Made by a program: the position numbers and the translations under genes. Under the pieces are notes generated by a model. It was not told the DNA's origin. It did not search any database and saw nothing but the letters and a program-made list of their open reading frames with translations. A DNA stretch of 64,000 bases, from positions 62,001-126,000 of the forward strand of contig NZ_CAKMMF010000001.1 of the NCBI RefSeq assembly GCF_927798095.1. Direction: 5' to 3'. This document shows positions 8,823-17,787 of the stretch, piece after piece; positions within the stretch are counted from its first letter, which is position 1; every line of letters begins with the position of its first letter. Source of the stretch: Paenibacillus plantiphilus. Its GTDB lineage: Bacteria; Bacillota; Bacilli; Paenibacillales; Paenibacillaceae.

Positions 8823-9362
8823 TTAATTAATGCCTGGCTGTGGTCCGACCATCCATCTCTTTAGCTGAAGCTTGCTGCGATGAATGCGCGCCTTTACTGT
8901 ACCGACAGGCATATGCATGGCATCCGCGATCTCTTGATCCTTGAATCCGTAATAAAATTTGTACAGCAGCATCGTTCGTGAACGGGGATCAAGCATAGCC
9001 AGCATCTCGGAAATTTCCAGCATTAAGTCTGGCTCCTCTCCCTGCTGATGCAAGGAGCTGTCCTCATCTGATTCGTTCCAGCTTTTTGATTGTGCGCGTC
9101 TGGTTTGTTTGTTCAAATTCAGTGCGATATTGGCTGTAATCGTCTTCGCCCATGCATAGAGCTTGCCCTGCTCCCGAAGCGTTCCGTACTTTGTCAGTAT
9201 CTGAATCCATGCTTCCTGCACTGCATCCTGTGCATCAGATTTGTTAATGACTTTGGATTGCGCTACATGACTCATCTGCAAGTATAATTCCCTTAGCTTA
9301 GCCTCATACTGTTCCTCTTGTGTCGAATCTATGTTGTCAAAAATTGAGTATTTAACGACCAT
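8823..9362 (-). CDS. ECF-type RNA polymerase sigma factor
   Basis: A 179-residue extracytoplasmic-function sigma factor. The start is taken as the ATG at 9362 with GTGAGG eight bases upstream; the GTG at 9377 overlaps that ribosome-binding site. Region 2 shows SDAQDAVQEAWIQILTKYG and KLYAWAKTITANIALN, region 4 shows LDPRSRTMLLYKFYYGFKDQ and MPVGTVKARIHRSKLQLKRW. No anti-sigma gene adjoins it on either side, unlike most ECF loci, so its control is not apparent from context. The subgroup was not assigned. Confidence 0.9.
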   Translation of the reverse strand: MVVKYSIFDNIDSTQEEQYEAKLRELYLQMSHVAQSKVINKSDAQDAVQEAWIQILTKYGTLREQGKLYAWAKTITANIALNLNKQTRRAQSKSWNESDEDSSLHQQGEEPDLMLEISEMLAMLDPRSRTMLLYKFYYGFKDQEIADAMHMPVGTVKARIHRSKLQLKRWMVGPQPGIN

Positions 9363-9428
9363 TATAATTCGCCTCACATTAATATGATAGCGTTTGCATC
9401 AAAACCCTGTCTTATTATATAATCGCCC

Positions 9429-9475
9429 AAAAAAAGAAGAATGTCCAGCATAATTTATAATTGCCGAACATTCTT
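9429..9475 (-). terminator. Terminator of the 3D-domain gene
   Basis: AAGAATGT (9437-9444) and ACATTCTT (9468-9475) form the outer stem, with AATTATAAATT-like pairing inside; the minus-strand transcript then reads CTTTTTTTGGG. Confidence 0.75.
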
Positions 9476-9488
9476 AATTCGCCTTATA

Positions 9489-10007
9489 TTAGGATTCGAA
9501 TAGACTGTCAGGCAGCGTCTTATTCGCCGTTATCGCATCATCAAGCGCATTCAGCAATGCTTCCGTAAGCTTGCCTCCGCCTCGTCTAATTACCTGAACC
9601 TCAACCGTCCGTTTGCCCCACTGCTTGAATACTTGCTTCTTCGTTTCAAAATAAAGGTCGATCTTCTTGCCTTTAATTGCAGAGCCTGTGTCGGCCACGA
9701 CTCCATATCCGTACCCCGGAATATAGAGCAGCGTTCCAATCGGAAATACACTAGGATCGGCGGCGATTGTAGATACCGTGCCCCGTCTGACCTTCACCCC
9801 AGAATAGGTGATGCCATACTGCGGATGTCCCGGCTTCTTCCCAGTTGATTCAATCCCTGCTGTATACCCTGTCGCAATAACCTCTACATGCCTGCCCGCT
9901 GGGTTCGAACGATGGGCAGTACAAAGCCCGGGCAGAAGCATGCACAAAATTAATGCGAATATTGTTATTGTCAGGACACGTTTAAACGACATAAAGCTTG
10001 TCATCAT
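9489..10007 (-). CDS. Secreted 3D-domain protein, YuiC/YocH-like
   Basis: A 172-residue exported protein. Start taken at the ATG at 10007 (GAGGAGG 11 bases upstream); the frame opens earlier at a TTG with no ribosome-binding site. A signal peptide ([20 protein letters not shown]) is followed by a 3D domain: [23 protein letters not shown], the aspartates in [11 protein letters not shown] and [18 protein letters not shown]. The domain has the double-psi beta-barrel fold of MltA/RlpA-type muralytic enzymes, so lytic transglycosylase activity on peptidoglycan is likely. A perfect 12-bp inverted repeat encloses its ribosome-binding site and start codon (see findings). Confidence 0.88.
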   Translation of the reverse strand: MMTSFMSFKRVLTITIFALILCMLLPGLCTAHRSNPAGRHVEVIATGYTAGIESTGKKPGHPQYGITYSGVKVRRGTVSTIAADPSVFPIGTLLYIPGYGYGVVADTGSAIKGKKIDLYFETKKQVFKQWGKRTVEVQVIRRGGGKLTEALLNALDDAITANKTLPDSLFES

Positions 10008-10085
10008 TTGGTTGCTGTCCTCCTCACTTGAAGGATGCCCCAATGCAACAAGCTTTATGTAAACTTTCAGAAAAGCTTGCTGTAC

Positions 10086-12023
10086 TTAAATATGTTTCGA
10101 GTTAATTTCCTCGTTCAGCAATGCGATTAGCTCCGCTACTGACTTCGCACCAATGTCGCCTTCGCCCCGTTTGCGAATGGATACCGTACCAGACTGCGCC
10201 TCGTTCTCACCAATAACGAGCATGTATGGCGCTTTTTCGAGCTGCGCTTCACGAATTTTGTAGCCCAGCTTCTCATTGCGAAGATCGGCTTCGACTCGGA
10301 TACCGGCAAGCTGCAGGCGCTCTTCCAATTCACGCGCGTAAGCTTCGTAAGCGGTGGATACCGGGATGATTTTCGCTTGTACAGGAGACAGCCAGAGCGG
10401 CAGAGCGCCTGCGAAATTTTCCAGCAGGAACGCGGTCATGCGCTCCATCGTACTAATGATTCCCCGATGAATAACGACTGGACGGTGCTTCTTGCCGTCA
10501 TCTCCAACGTACTCCAGCTCGAAGCGATCTGGCAGCAGGAAGTCGAGTTGAGCAGTTGAGAGTGTCTCTTCTTTGCCCAGAGCTGTTTTGATCTGAACAT
10601 CAAGCTTCGGACCGTAGAAAGCCGCCTCGCCCTCCGCTTCGAAGAACGGCAGGTCAAGCTCTTCCACGACCTCGCGCAGCATGCGCTGCGACATTTCCCA
10701 CATCTCATCATTCTGGAAATATTTCTCCTTATCCTGCGGATCACGATAAGAGAGGCGGAAGCGATACTCTTTAATTCCGAAGTCCTCATACACTTGACGG
10801 ATTAGATTAATAACACGGGCAAATTCATCCTTGATCTGGTCAGGACGGCAGAAAATATGCGCGTCATTAAGCGTCATTGCCCGAACTCGGTGCAGACCGG
10901 TCAGAGCACCCGACATCTCGTAGCGGTGCATCGTGCCCAGCTCCGCAATTCGAATCGGAAGGTCGCGATAAGAACGCATATCGCTCTTGAACACCATCAT
11001 ATGATGCGGACAGTTCATCGGACGAAGCACGAGCTCCTCGTTATCCATCGTCATCGTTGGGAACATATCCTCACTGTAATGTTCCCAGTGACCGCTTATT
11101 TTGTAGAGGTCGACATTCGCCAGAACCGGAGTGTAGACATGCTGATAACCAAGACGCTCTTCGAGATCGACAATATAGCGCTCCATCGTCCGACGTACCT
11201 TGGAGCCGTTCGGAAGCCAGAGCGGCAAGCCTTGGCCGACTTCGCGGGAGAAGGTGAACATTTTCAGCTCGCGGCCCAGCTTCCTGTGATCGCGCTTCTT
11301 CGCTTCTTCCAGGAAATGCAGGTGCTCATCGAGCTGCGATTTCTTGGGAAAAGCAGTACCGTAGATACGCTGCAGCATCTTGTTCTTCGAATCTCCGCGC
11401 CAGTAAGCGCCGGCCACGCTCAGCAGCTTAAACGATTTAATTCGTCCTGTGGATGGCAGATGCGGTCCGCGGCACAAGTCAAAAAACTCGCCCTGATCAT
11501 AGATTGTAAGCTCGGCATCAACTGGCAAATCGCGAATAAGCTCCAGCTTGAGCGGGTCGCCCAGCTCTGTGAACGTCGCGATCGCTTCATCTCTGCCCAC
11601 AACGCGGCGGCGAATCGCGAGATCCTCCTTAATGATGCGGTCCATTTCCTTCTCAATCTTGATCAGGTCCTCTGGCGTAATGGATTGCTCCATATCGATA
11701 TCATAGTAGAAGCCGTCTTCAATTACCGGGCCGATGCCCAGCTTGACCGTTGTATTGCCATACAGACGCTTAATCGCTTGCGCCATCAGATGCGCGGTGC
11801 TGTGACGATATACTTCCAGACCGTCTGCTGTATCAACGGTCACGATTTCCAGCGAAACATCGCTCTCCAGCGGGGTGTAGACATCCACCACTTTGCCGTC
11901 CACTTTGCCGGCGATGGCAACCTTTCTCAGACCCGGGCTAATCGATCCTGCAACCTCTTCAATCGTCGTTCCTTGCGCATATTCCCGAACGGCTCCGTCC
12001 GGAAGCTTCACTTGAATAGCCAT
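10086..12023 (-). CDS. thrS: Threonyl-tRNA synthetase
   Basis: Class II aminoacyl-tRNA synthetase, 645 residues, full length. Domain order: TGS (1-62), the editing/SAD domain with [11 protein letters not shown] and the CRGPHL motif (about 65-240), the catalytic core with motif 2 RPMNCPHHM and [12 protein letters not shown], motif 3 [10 protein letters not shown], and the C-terminal anticodon-binding domain (about 540-640). The zinc ligands Cys (in RPMNCPHH) and two His (DAHIFC and VVIHRG) are present. Start ATG at 12023 behind TAGGAGGAAAACAAC. Expression is controlled by a T-box leader upstream, with an unusual tandem repeat between the T-box terminator and the start. ytxC precedes it on the same strand, as in Bacillus. 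Confidence 0.98.
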   Translation of the reverse strand: MAIQVKLPDGAVREYAQGTTIEEVAGSISPGLRKVAIAGKVDGKVVDVYTPLESDVSLEIVTVDTADGLEVYRHSTAHLMAQAIKRLYGNTTVKLGIGPVIEDGFYYDIDMEQSITPEDLIKIEKEMDRIIKEDLAIRRRVVGRDEAIATFTELGDPLKLELIRDLPVDAELTIYDQGEFFDLCRGPHLPSTGRIKSFKLLSVAGAYWRGDSKNKMLQRIYGTAFPKKSQLDEHLHFLEEAKKRDHRKLGRELKMFTFSREVGQGLPLWLPNGSKVRRTMERYIVDLEERLGYQHVYTPVLANVDLYKISGHWEHYSEDMFPTMTMDNEELVLRPMNCPHHMMVFKSDMRSYRDLPIRIAELGTMHRYEMSGALTGLHRVRAMTLNDAHIFCRPDQIKDEFARVINLIRQVYEDFGIKEYRFRLSYRDPQDKEKYFQNDEMWEMSQRMLREVVEELDLPFFEAEGEAAFYGPKLDVQIKTALGKEETLSTAQLDFLLPDRFELEYVGDDGKKHRPVVIHRGIISTMERMTAFLLENFAGALPLWLSPVQAKIIPVSTAYEAYARELEERLQLAGIRVEADLRNEKLGYKIREAQLEKAPYMLVIGENEAQSGTVSIRKRGEGDIGAKSVAELIALLNEEINSKHI

Positions 12024-12041
12024 GTTGTTTTCCTCCTAAAA

Positions 12042-12187
12042 GTTTTTGCGTGCCTCCTGATTTCACTGCTTTGAATTAGCAAAAACTTGCTTCGTAAGCT
12101 TATGCTTGTTTTTGCGTGCCTCCTGATTTCACTGCTTTGAATTAGCAAAAACTTGCTTCGTAAGCTTATGCTTGTTTTTGCGTGCTT
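12042..12187 (-). repeat. 66-bp tandem repeat in the thrS leader (2.2 copies)
   Basis: Two identical 66-base units (12042-12107, 12108-12173) plus 14 bases of a third. On the thrS strand each unit carries an AGGAGG box and starts a hairpin formed by GCAAAAAC and GTTTTTGC around a 21-base loop. The repeat sits between the T-box terminator and the true thrS ribosome-binding site. Confidence 0.9.
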
Positions 12188-12189
12188 CG

Positions 12190-12485
12190 GACAACAAAAA
12201 AAGCACACATCCCTAAGAAGGGACGAGTGCTTGTATGACCCGTGGTTCCACCCTGATTCGATCGAAATCCGCCCTCTTGCAGCAGGAATATGCGATCCTC
12301 TCGGCATTCTGTAACGGGAACTGCCCGGCGCAGCTTACAACCGGCTATGATGCAATCCGGCTTCAACAACGCAGCTACAAAGGGGTATATCCGTCAACGC
12401 TTGCGTAAGGAAATTGCAGCCTGGTTTCCTCTCTCTGAAACGTGCGTGAGTGACTGATACATGTCTTTGTCAACGCTTTTTACTG
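12190..12485 (-). promoter_or_regulatory. T-box riboswitch leader of thrS
   Basis: The minus strand holds the T-box core GGGTGGAACCACG (complement at 12241-12253) followed by a terminator hairpin, AAGCACTCGTCCC paired with GGGATGTGTGCTT (12201-12232), and a seven-T run. The leader measures uncharged tRNA and the antiterminator competes with the hairpin. Stem I must lie in 12330-12470 (GAGAGAGGAAACC, then a GGCUG). A candidate threonine specifier ACC is at 12384-12386, in the context AUAUACCCC; this assignment is inferred and untested. Confidence 0.93.
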
Positions 12486-12491
12486 CTCATA

Positions 12492-12520
12492 ATTATAATC
12501 CGATACCGCAATACGGTCAA
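12492..12520 (-). promoter_or_regulatory. Promoter of the thrS T-box transcript
   Basis: TTGACC (complement 12515-12520), 17-base spacer, TATAAT (complement 12492-12497). Places the transcript start near 12485, giving a leader of about 460 bases before thrS. Confidence 0.8.
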
Positions 12521-12557
12521 GCTTATATTTTCAACATATGTCATCGTTGCTGCACTG

Positions 12558-13547
12558 CTATATCCGTCTAATAATTGTCGTCTTCGAGGAAACTGCCTTT
12601 GCTGGCTCTTGTGTATCTTCAAAGTAAATCCCGCAATGCCCACACTCCGTACACAGCCGAACACGATGCTCAAAAATCGTTTCTAATGTCCGCATAACGG
12701 GCTGGTCCGGGTAGCGAGTATGAATAACAATCTGCTCCGGTGACACTGTTATGAGTGTGCTGACGATCATATCCTCCATGTTCATCTCTGACTCCAGCAT
12801 TTCAGCGACGATCAAATCAACCGGCGCAGCTTCGAGAAGCTGGAACTGTTCATCATACAGCGCAAATTCATTATCCCCTTTATGAAGGACATGGACAACA
12901 GGCAGCTTGACCTCCTGTATGCGCACAAAATATTTCAACAATGAAATAAATTCCTGATACTGCCGATCCATCACATATTCATCTACCGCATACGCTACGA
13001 TTTCCCGCAGCTCCTCCCAATAGGCAGTCAGACGAAAGGTGACGAATCCGTCCAAATGAAGCCTGATGCTGCTTCCCAAGTAAAGCTCAAGCTCCTCGGC
13101 CACCTTCCCTTTGCGACGCTCTCTGTCGATATGATGGACATCCGTATATACGATATCCTTTTCCGATGAAGAGACTGTGCCATGGAGAACTTGCTGACAA
13201 TATCGCTCAACCGTTTCAATTTCATTAGGCTCGTCATAATGGAACTGCTTGCGTATTATCGCTCTGAGCAGCACCGGTTCAAGCTCCATCACAATGAATT
13301 GGGCAATTGCACTTGCCGCCTTGGCATATACGAGTGGACCATGATCCACTAGCGAGAAGTGCGGCAGCCCGCCAATGCATTGAATCGCATTGCACTGAAA
13401 TTCGGGGATTAAAGCGACTAGCTCCGCTTCAGAATTGATAAATCCGGCTGCGCTATGTAAATCGGCAAATTCCTCTTTTAAAAATCGATGTAGTGAAGCG
13501 ATCTTGTCAACTGAATCCGACGCGACTGATATGGTGAACAGTTCCAT
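12558..13547 (-). CDS. ytxC: Putative sporulation protein YtxC
   Basis: A 329-residue cytoplasmic protein that I recognise as the YtxC family by its length, its position directly upstream of thrS, and conserved stretches such as FRLTAYWEELREIVAYAVDE and DEYVMDRQYQEFISLLKYFV. The C-terminus contains CTECGHCGIYF, a CxxCxxC-like cluster. Its biochemical role is unknown; the family is annotated as sporulation-associated. In Bacillus it sits in dnaB-dnaI-ytxC-thrS; here dnaB-dnaI lie 37 kb away on the same strand. Ends just before the thrS promoter. Confidence 0.85.
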   Translation of the reverse strand: MELFTISVASDSVDKIASLHRFLKEEFADLHSAAGFINSEAELVALIPEFQCNAIQCIGGLPHFSLVDHGPLVYAKAASAIAQFIVMELEPVLLRAIIRKQFHYDEPNEIETVERYCQQVLHGTVSSSEKDIVYTDVHHIDRERRKGKVAEELELYLGSSIRLHLDGFVTFRLTAYWEELREIVAYAVDEYVMDRQYQEFISLLKYFVRIQEVKLPVVHVLHKGDNEFALYDEQFQLLEAAPVDLIVAEMLESEMNMEDMIVSTLITVSPEQIVIHTRYPDQPVMRTLETIFEHRVRLCTECGHCGIYFEDTQEPAKAVSSKTTIIRRI

Positions 13548-13735
13548 TGGCTCACTCCTACGAATTTTTGGTTAACCGAAACGATTTTCGTAAGCATTTG
13601 CATTTCCTTATCAGTATATGGTCCGGCCGAATCATATATACGATGCATGCAATGGCGATAATGGATTAGGATTGGAATGGTTGGCTATTCGTGGTATATT
13701 GATTCTGATAAACGTTGCTGTTGGAGTGAACATTC

Positions 13736-14848
13736 ATGGACTATGAAACATTGGATTATAATCGCAGCCGCTGGAATCGCATGCTGCTAAACGCTTTTTG
13801 GTTCATCCTGCTTATTTCCATCCTGTTGGAAGGCCTGTACTTAACGATATCTGAAGTGCCCTTGGATGTATTTATTATTGATTACATTGTTATTCCGACT
13901 CTCATTCAGCTTGGAATTATACTTCTATCGGAAGCCGGTCTTCGTCTTCTCAAACCGAAGTACCAGGATTATGTCATCATACTCACTTCTTCTCTGTTGG
14001 CTTTTGTACTCGCCTACATTCACGACAGCATTAACTTTTTGTTGTTAGCGCTTTTTTTACCAGTTATTGTATCTGTTTATTATTTTCATACCAGAAAACT
14101 TGTGTTTGCGTTAAGCAACACTCTGCTATCGGTGAATGTCCTTTATTTCTTCAATGAAGCTGTGAATTCGACGATTACATATGTAGGACTGACGACAATC
14201 ATCGTTATGTTCTCTATCTTTTCATTGATCGCTTGGGGAATATTGCTGCGGGGACGCGAGCTTATGGGCCATCTCAAAACCTATTTCGAGTCCAATCAGC
14301 AGCTGCTTGTCAAGACGATCTGGATGGATAAGCTGTCCAAAATGGATGCGCTGACAGAGCTGTACAATCATATGACCTTTCATGAATATTTCGAGAAATT
14401 AATCGAGCAGCACGAACGCAACGACCTTCCGCTGCAGCTGGCTATTCTTGATATCGACAACTTCAAGCGGGTCAACGATACATACGGGCATCGAGCTGGA
14501 GATGCTGTTCTAAAGCGAGTATCCGAGCTTATTCGATGCAATACATGCATGAATGATTTTGCAGCAAGGTACGGCGGGGAGGAATTCGCTATTCTTTTCA
14601 CCGACAAGTCACGAGCCGCTGCGCTGGAGGTTGTTGAGAGCCTCCGTCAAGAAATAGCGTCGACCCCATACGAAGAGCTGAACAACACACCTGTAACGGT
14701 CAGTATCGGATTCGCAGAATATTCATCGAACGAAGGGAAGGAATATTTCTTCAACCGTGTTGATGAAGCGCTCTATTCCGCCAAAAACACCGGCAAGAAC
14801 AAGACCGTCATCGCCTCCAATGTCGCGGCCGAGAATCGCCTTGCATAA
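13736..14848 (+). CDS. Membrane-bound diguanylate cyclase (GGDEF)
   Basis: A 370-residue protein with six or so N-terminal membrane spans (residues 18-180, resembling a 7TM/MASE-like sensor) and a C-terminal GGDEF domain (about 200-365). The active-site loop reads RYGGEEFAILF and the metal/substrate segment LAILDIDNFKRVNDTYGHRAGD is intact, so synthesis of c-di-GMP is expected. No RxxD inhibitory site is seen five residues before GGEEF. ATG at 13736 follows TTGGAGTGAACATTC. Monocistronic, divergent from ytxC. Confidence 0.93.
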   Translation: MDYETLDYNRSRWNRMLLNAFWFILLISILLEGLYLTISEVPLDVFIIDYIVIPTLIQLGIILLSEAGLRLLKPKYQDYVIILTSSLLAFVLAYIHDSINFLLLALFLPVIVSVYYFHTRKLVFALSNTLLSVNVLYFFNEAVNSTITYVGLTTIIVMFSIFSLIAWGILLRGRELMGHLKTYFESNQQLLVKTIWMDKLSKMDALTELYNHMTFHEYFEKLIEQHERNDLPLQLAILDIDNFKRVNDTYGHRAGDAVLKRVSELIRCNTCMNDFAARYGGEEFAILFTDKSRAAALEVVESLRQEIASTPYEELNNTPVTVSIGFAEYSSNEGKEYFFNRVDEALYSAKNTGKNKTVIASNVAAENRLA

Positions 14849-14882
14849 GCAGTCGACCACTGTCTAGCAGCGTTAGAACGCG

Positions 14883-14993
14883 TCAACCCAGTAGTTTCAA
14901 TATGTTTTGCGGAAGTGTATTTGCTTGAGCCAGCATGGCTTGGCCTACTTCCGTTTCTAGATTGATAGCCATAATATTCGAACTAATATACAT
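14883..14993 (-). CDS. 36-aa ORF matching the flagellin C-terminal tail (mini-gene or remnant)
   Basis: The minus strand encodes MYISSNIMAINLE followed by EVGQAMLAQANTLPQNILK and LLG-stop. The second half is the hallmark C-terminal D0 helix of flagellin (pattern AxxAMLAQANxxPQxVLxLL), which packs inside the filament and is the export/polymerisation end. The ORF is intact, with AGAGGAAATGGAAG upstream of the ATG at 14993. No flagellin N-terminal or middle region is found in the next 200 bases. Either a decayed flagellin copy or a short gene that keeps only the tail. No other motility gene is nearby. Confidence 0.5.
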   Translation of the reverse strand: MYISSNIMAINLETEVGQAMLAQANTLPQNILKLLG

Positions 14994-15105
14994 CTTCCAT
15001 TTCCTCTTTAGTAAAATAGTGCCATCTAAGTTATACTATCGGAATTTCATCCAAATAAATGAATACTAAAAACTTAAAATTTTACCGCCCTGTGGCACGA
15101 CAAAG

Positions 15106-15155
15106 AACGCCTGTCAATTATTCTCTCCCTTTGGAATGAATAATCGACAGGCGTT
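15106..15155 (-). terminator. Long hairpin after mqnC, probable terminator
   Basis: AACGCCTGTC (15106-15115) pairs with GACAGGCGTT (15146-15155), and ATTATTC with GAATAAT inside it. It lies 80 bases beyond the mqnC stop; the T stretch is weak, so termination is likely but not certain. Confidence 0.55.
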
Positions 15156-15234
15156 GTAGTCACTTTTGCAGAATAACAGAGTACCGCCACATTAACTGCA
15201 GCACCTCCGTTTATTTAGATATGAAATTTCCACC

Positions 15235-16371
15235 CTAGTTCTGCATCACAAAATCATTTTGCACGCTGTCATTCTCATTGTATACTTTCAAAATCTCATA
15301 TTTCGTATTGCGCTGCGCGGGGATTTTCCCTGCCTCGCGGATCAGCTTCAAGATCAGCTCAATGTTCACCTTATGTGTCGCGCCTGCGGCGGAAACGACG
15401 TTCTCTTCCATCATCGTGCTGCCAAAATCATTGCAGCCATAGGAAAGTGACAGCTTGCCGATATCCGGTCCCATCGTTACCCACGAGGATTGGAAGTTGT
15501 CGATATTGTCGATTGCAATACGGCTGATTGCCAGCGTCTTGAGGTATTCCTCCGGCGTTGCCTTCTCCCGCTTCATATTCGTGTTCTCCGGCTGGAATGT
15601 CCACGGAATGAACGCCAGGAAGCCCTTCGAATCGTAACCGTTAGCTATGCATTCATCCTGTGCATCGCGAACGCGCAGCAAGTGAAGCGCACGCTCCTCC
15701 ATCTCTTCGCCAAAGCCGATAACCATAGTTGCAGTCGTGTTCATTCCGATCCGATGGGCGATCTTCATAACATCCATCCAGTCGGTCCAGGAGCCCTTCA
15801 GTCTGCTTATTTTGCGGCGTGTGCGATCATCCAGAATCTCTCCTCCGCCACCGGGCAGCGAATCAAGTCCCGCTTCATGAATTTGACGAATAACCTCTTC
15901 AAGTGAGAGACCGTCCGACACATCGCGCATCTTATGAATTTCCGCAGGCGAGAAGGAATGCATCGTTATATCCGGAAAATGCTGCTTGATCTTGCGCAAT
16001 AAATCCAAATAATACGAGAAGGGAAGATTCGGATTAGTGCCGCCCTGCATAAGAATTTCCGTACCGTTAACATCTTTTGTTTCCTGGATTTTGCTTAATA
16101 TCGTTTCATCGGACAGGACATATCCTTCGTTGGAGCCAGGCGCTCGATAGAAAGCGCAGAATCGGCAGTAAACATCGCACACATTCGTATAATTGATGTT
16201 CCGTCCAACGACGAACGTTGTGATCGGATCTGGATGCTTTCGCAGCATGATTTGATTGGCGACATGGCCCATTTTCTCAATCTCGTCAGATTCGAACAGG
16301 GCAACACAGTCTTCAAGCCCGATTCTTGTGCCCTGAAGCGCTTTATCTAATATGCGATCAACATTATTCAT
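15235..16371 (-). CDS. mqnC: Cyclic dehypoxanthine futalosine synthase (radical SAM)
   Basis: Radical SAM enzyme of 378 residues that cyclises dehypoxanthine futalosine in the futalosine route to menaquinone. Start chosen at the ATG at 16371, with AAGGAGGT ten bases upstream; the frame opens 22 codons earlier without a ribosome-binding site. The cluster-binding motif is CDVYCRFCAF, and GTEILMQGGTNP, HSFSPAEIH, LDSLPGGGGEIL and FIPWTFQPENT are typical of MqnC rather than of MqnE or CofH. No other mqn gene is in the window. Its presence indicates the futalosine pathway instead of the classical Men route used by Bacillus subtilis. Confidence 0.92.
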   Translation of the reverse strand: MNNVDRILDKALQGTRIGLEDCVALFESDEIEKMGHVANQIMLRKHPDPITTFVVGRNINYTNVCDVYCRFCAFYRAPGSNEGYVLSDETILSKIQETKDVNGTEILMQGGTNPNLPFSYYLDLLRKIKQHFPDITMHSFSPAEIHKMRDVSDGLSLEEVIRQIHEAGLDSLPGGGGEILDDRTRRKISRLKGSWTDWMDVMKIAHRIGMNTTATMVIGFGEEMEERALHLLRVRDAQDECIANGYDSKGFLAFIPWTFQPENTNMKREKATPEEYLKTLAISRIAIDNIDNFQSSWVTMGPDIGKLSLSYGCNDFGSTMMEENVVSAAGATHKVNIELILKLIREAGKIPAQRNTKYEILKVYNENDSVQNDFVMQN

Positions 16372-16506
16372 GGTCAATATGACCTCCTTGTTTGCCCAGC
16401 TTGTGTGGTCCGTAACCCAATAAGGCTTCGTATTCATACTATCATAAATAAAGCAGCATAGTCATCCGCCGATAAATGAAGATAAACCTTCCCCAGATGC
16501 GGAAAA

Positions 16507-16533
16507 CGCGGCTTGTCCGCCCGGACAACCGCG
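16507..16533 (-). terminator. Terminator of metI
   Basis: CGCGG-C-TTGTCCG and CGGACAA-CCGCG form a nearly perfect GC-rich stem, followed on the minus strand by TTTTCC. Lies 53 bases after the metI stop. Confidence 0.8.
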
Positions 16534-16585
16534 TAATCGCTTTATATCGCCTTTTGCATTTTTCCTTTGTATACCGATCGCTACA

Positions 16586-17749
16586 CTATCTAAGCTCACT
16601 TATCTCGCTCTTCGCAGCTTCCAATGCCTGTCCCAAATCTGCAATTATATCGTCGGCATGCTCAATGCCGACAGAGAATCGAAGCAGTCGATCATCTACG
16701 CCGATCTGGCGGCGAATATCTTCAGGAATATCAGCATGTGTCTGTACCGCAGGATAAGTCATCAGCGATTCAACACCGCCCAGACTCTCCGCGAAAGCAA
16801 TCAGCTTAATATGGCGGAGAATCGGCTCCACATAACGGGCATCCTTCACACGGAAGGAGAAAATCCCCGTGTTGCCGGATGACTGGCGGTTCTGAACATC
16901 ATGTCCCGGATGATTCGGCAACGCGGGGTAATAGACCTCTTCGATCGCTTCGTGATCCAGCAGCCAGTTCGCAACCGCTGTCGCATTCTCCTGGTGACGC
17001 TCCATCCGCAGCGCAAGTGTCTTCATGCCGCGCATAAGCAGCCAGGAATCCTGAGCGCCAAGCACTGCGCCGAGTGAGTTGTGATAGAACGCCATCTCCT
17101 CGGACAGCTCCTTGCCTTTCGTTACAATAAGTCCGGCAAGCACATCGTTATGTCCGCCCAAATATTTGGTCGCACTATGAACGACAATATCTGCCCCAAG
17201 CTCAATCGGCCGCTGGAAATACGGTGTCAGCAGCGTATTGTCCACAATCGTCAGCAGACCCTTAGCCTTCGCCCACGCACAGACGCGCTCGATATCCGTA
17301 ATCATCATAAGCGGATTCGTCGGCGTCTCGATCAGAACGGCCTTCGTGTTCGGTGTACAGAGCTGGGACATCGCATCAATATCATTGGTGTCTACATACG
17401 ATGCAGTAACACCGAATTTGCTTAATATTCGTTCGATTAAACGATACGTTCCCCCGTAGAGATCAAGCGATACGATCAAATGATCACCAGAGCGGAACAT
17501 CGCGAAAATCGTCTGAAGCGCGGCCATTCCAGTGCTGCATGCGAAGCCAGCATCGCCGGACTCCAGCTGAGCGGCTGCATCTTCGAGCACACTGCGCGTC
17601 GGGCTCTTCGTGCGCGCATAATCGAAGCCAGTGCTCTCTCCAAGCCTTGGATGGCGGAAGGCAGTCGCTTGATAGATCGGAAAGCTGACCGCGCCGGTTA
17701 CCGGCTCGTTTTGTGATCCAATTTGGGCTAAACGGCTTTCAATTTTCAT
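16586..17749 (-). CDS. metI: Cystathionine gamma-synthase / O-acetylhomoserine thiolyase (MetI-like)
   Basis: PLP enzyme of the Cys/Met metabolism family, 387 residues, normal length. It joins an activated homoserine to cysteine or sulfide in methionine biosynthesis. The PLP lysine lies in VVHSATKYLGGHND (about residue 200); other family marks are FDYARTKSPTRSVLE, FACSTGMAALQTIF, IETPTNPLM and VDNTLLTPYFQRP. It follows metA by 38 bases on the same transcript under S-box control, which fits a partner that uses the O-acetylhomoserine made by MetA. Sequence alone does not separate gamma-synthase from direct sulfhydrylase activity; MetI of Bacillus does both. Confidence 0.9.
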   Translation of the reverse strand: MKIESRLAQIGSQNEPVTGAVSFPIYQATAFRHPRLGESTGFDYARTKSPTRSVLEDAAAQLESGDAGFACSTGMAALQTIFAMFRSGDHLIVSLDLYGGTYRLIERILSKFGVTASYVDTNDIDAMSQLCTPNTKAVLIETPTNPLMMITDIERVCAWAKAKGLLTIVDNTLLTPYFQRPIELGADIVVHSATKYLGGHNDVLAGLIVTKGKELSEEMAFYHNSLGAVLGAQDSWLLMRGMKTLALRMERHQENATAVANWLLDHEAIEEVYYPALPNHPGHDVQNRQSSGNTGIFSFRVKDARYVEPILRHIKLIAFAESLGGVESLMTYPAVQTHADIPEDIRRQIGVDDRLLRFSVGIEHADDIIADLGQALEAAKSEISELR

Positions 17750-17787
17750 TCGTGAACGGCTCCTTTAATTCAAATTGAAGGATATAT

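Noticed and set aside
10857-12074. 405-codon frame antisense to thrS
   Set aside because: It lies wholly on the opposite strand of an unmistakable thrS, shows no family motif and reflects codon-use bias of the real gene.
12042-12187. CRISPR array
   Set aside because: The direct repeat has no spacers: units are contiguous and identical. No cas genes are present in the window.
12008-12307. Frame with repeated HAKTSISLRSKFLL-type peptides
   Set aside because: It is the translation of the 66-bp leader repeat and crosses the T-box terminator; repetition is at DNA level.
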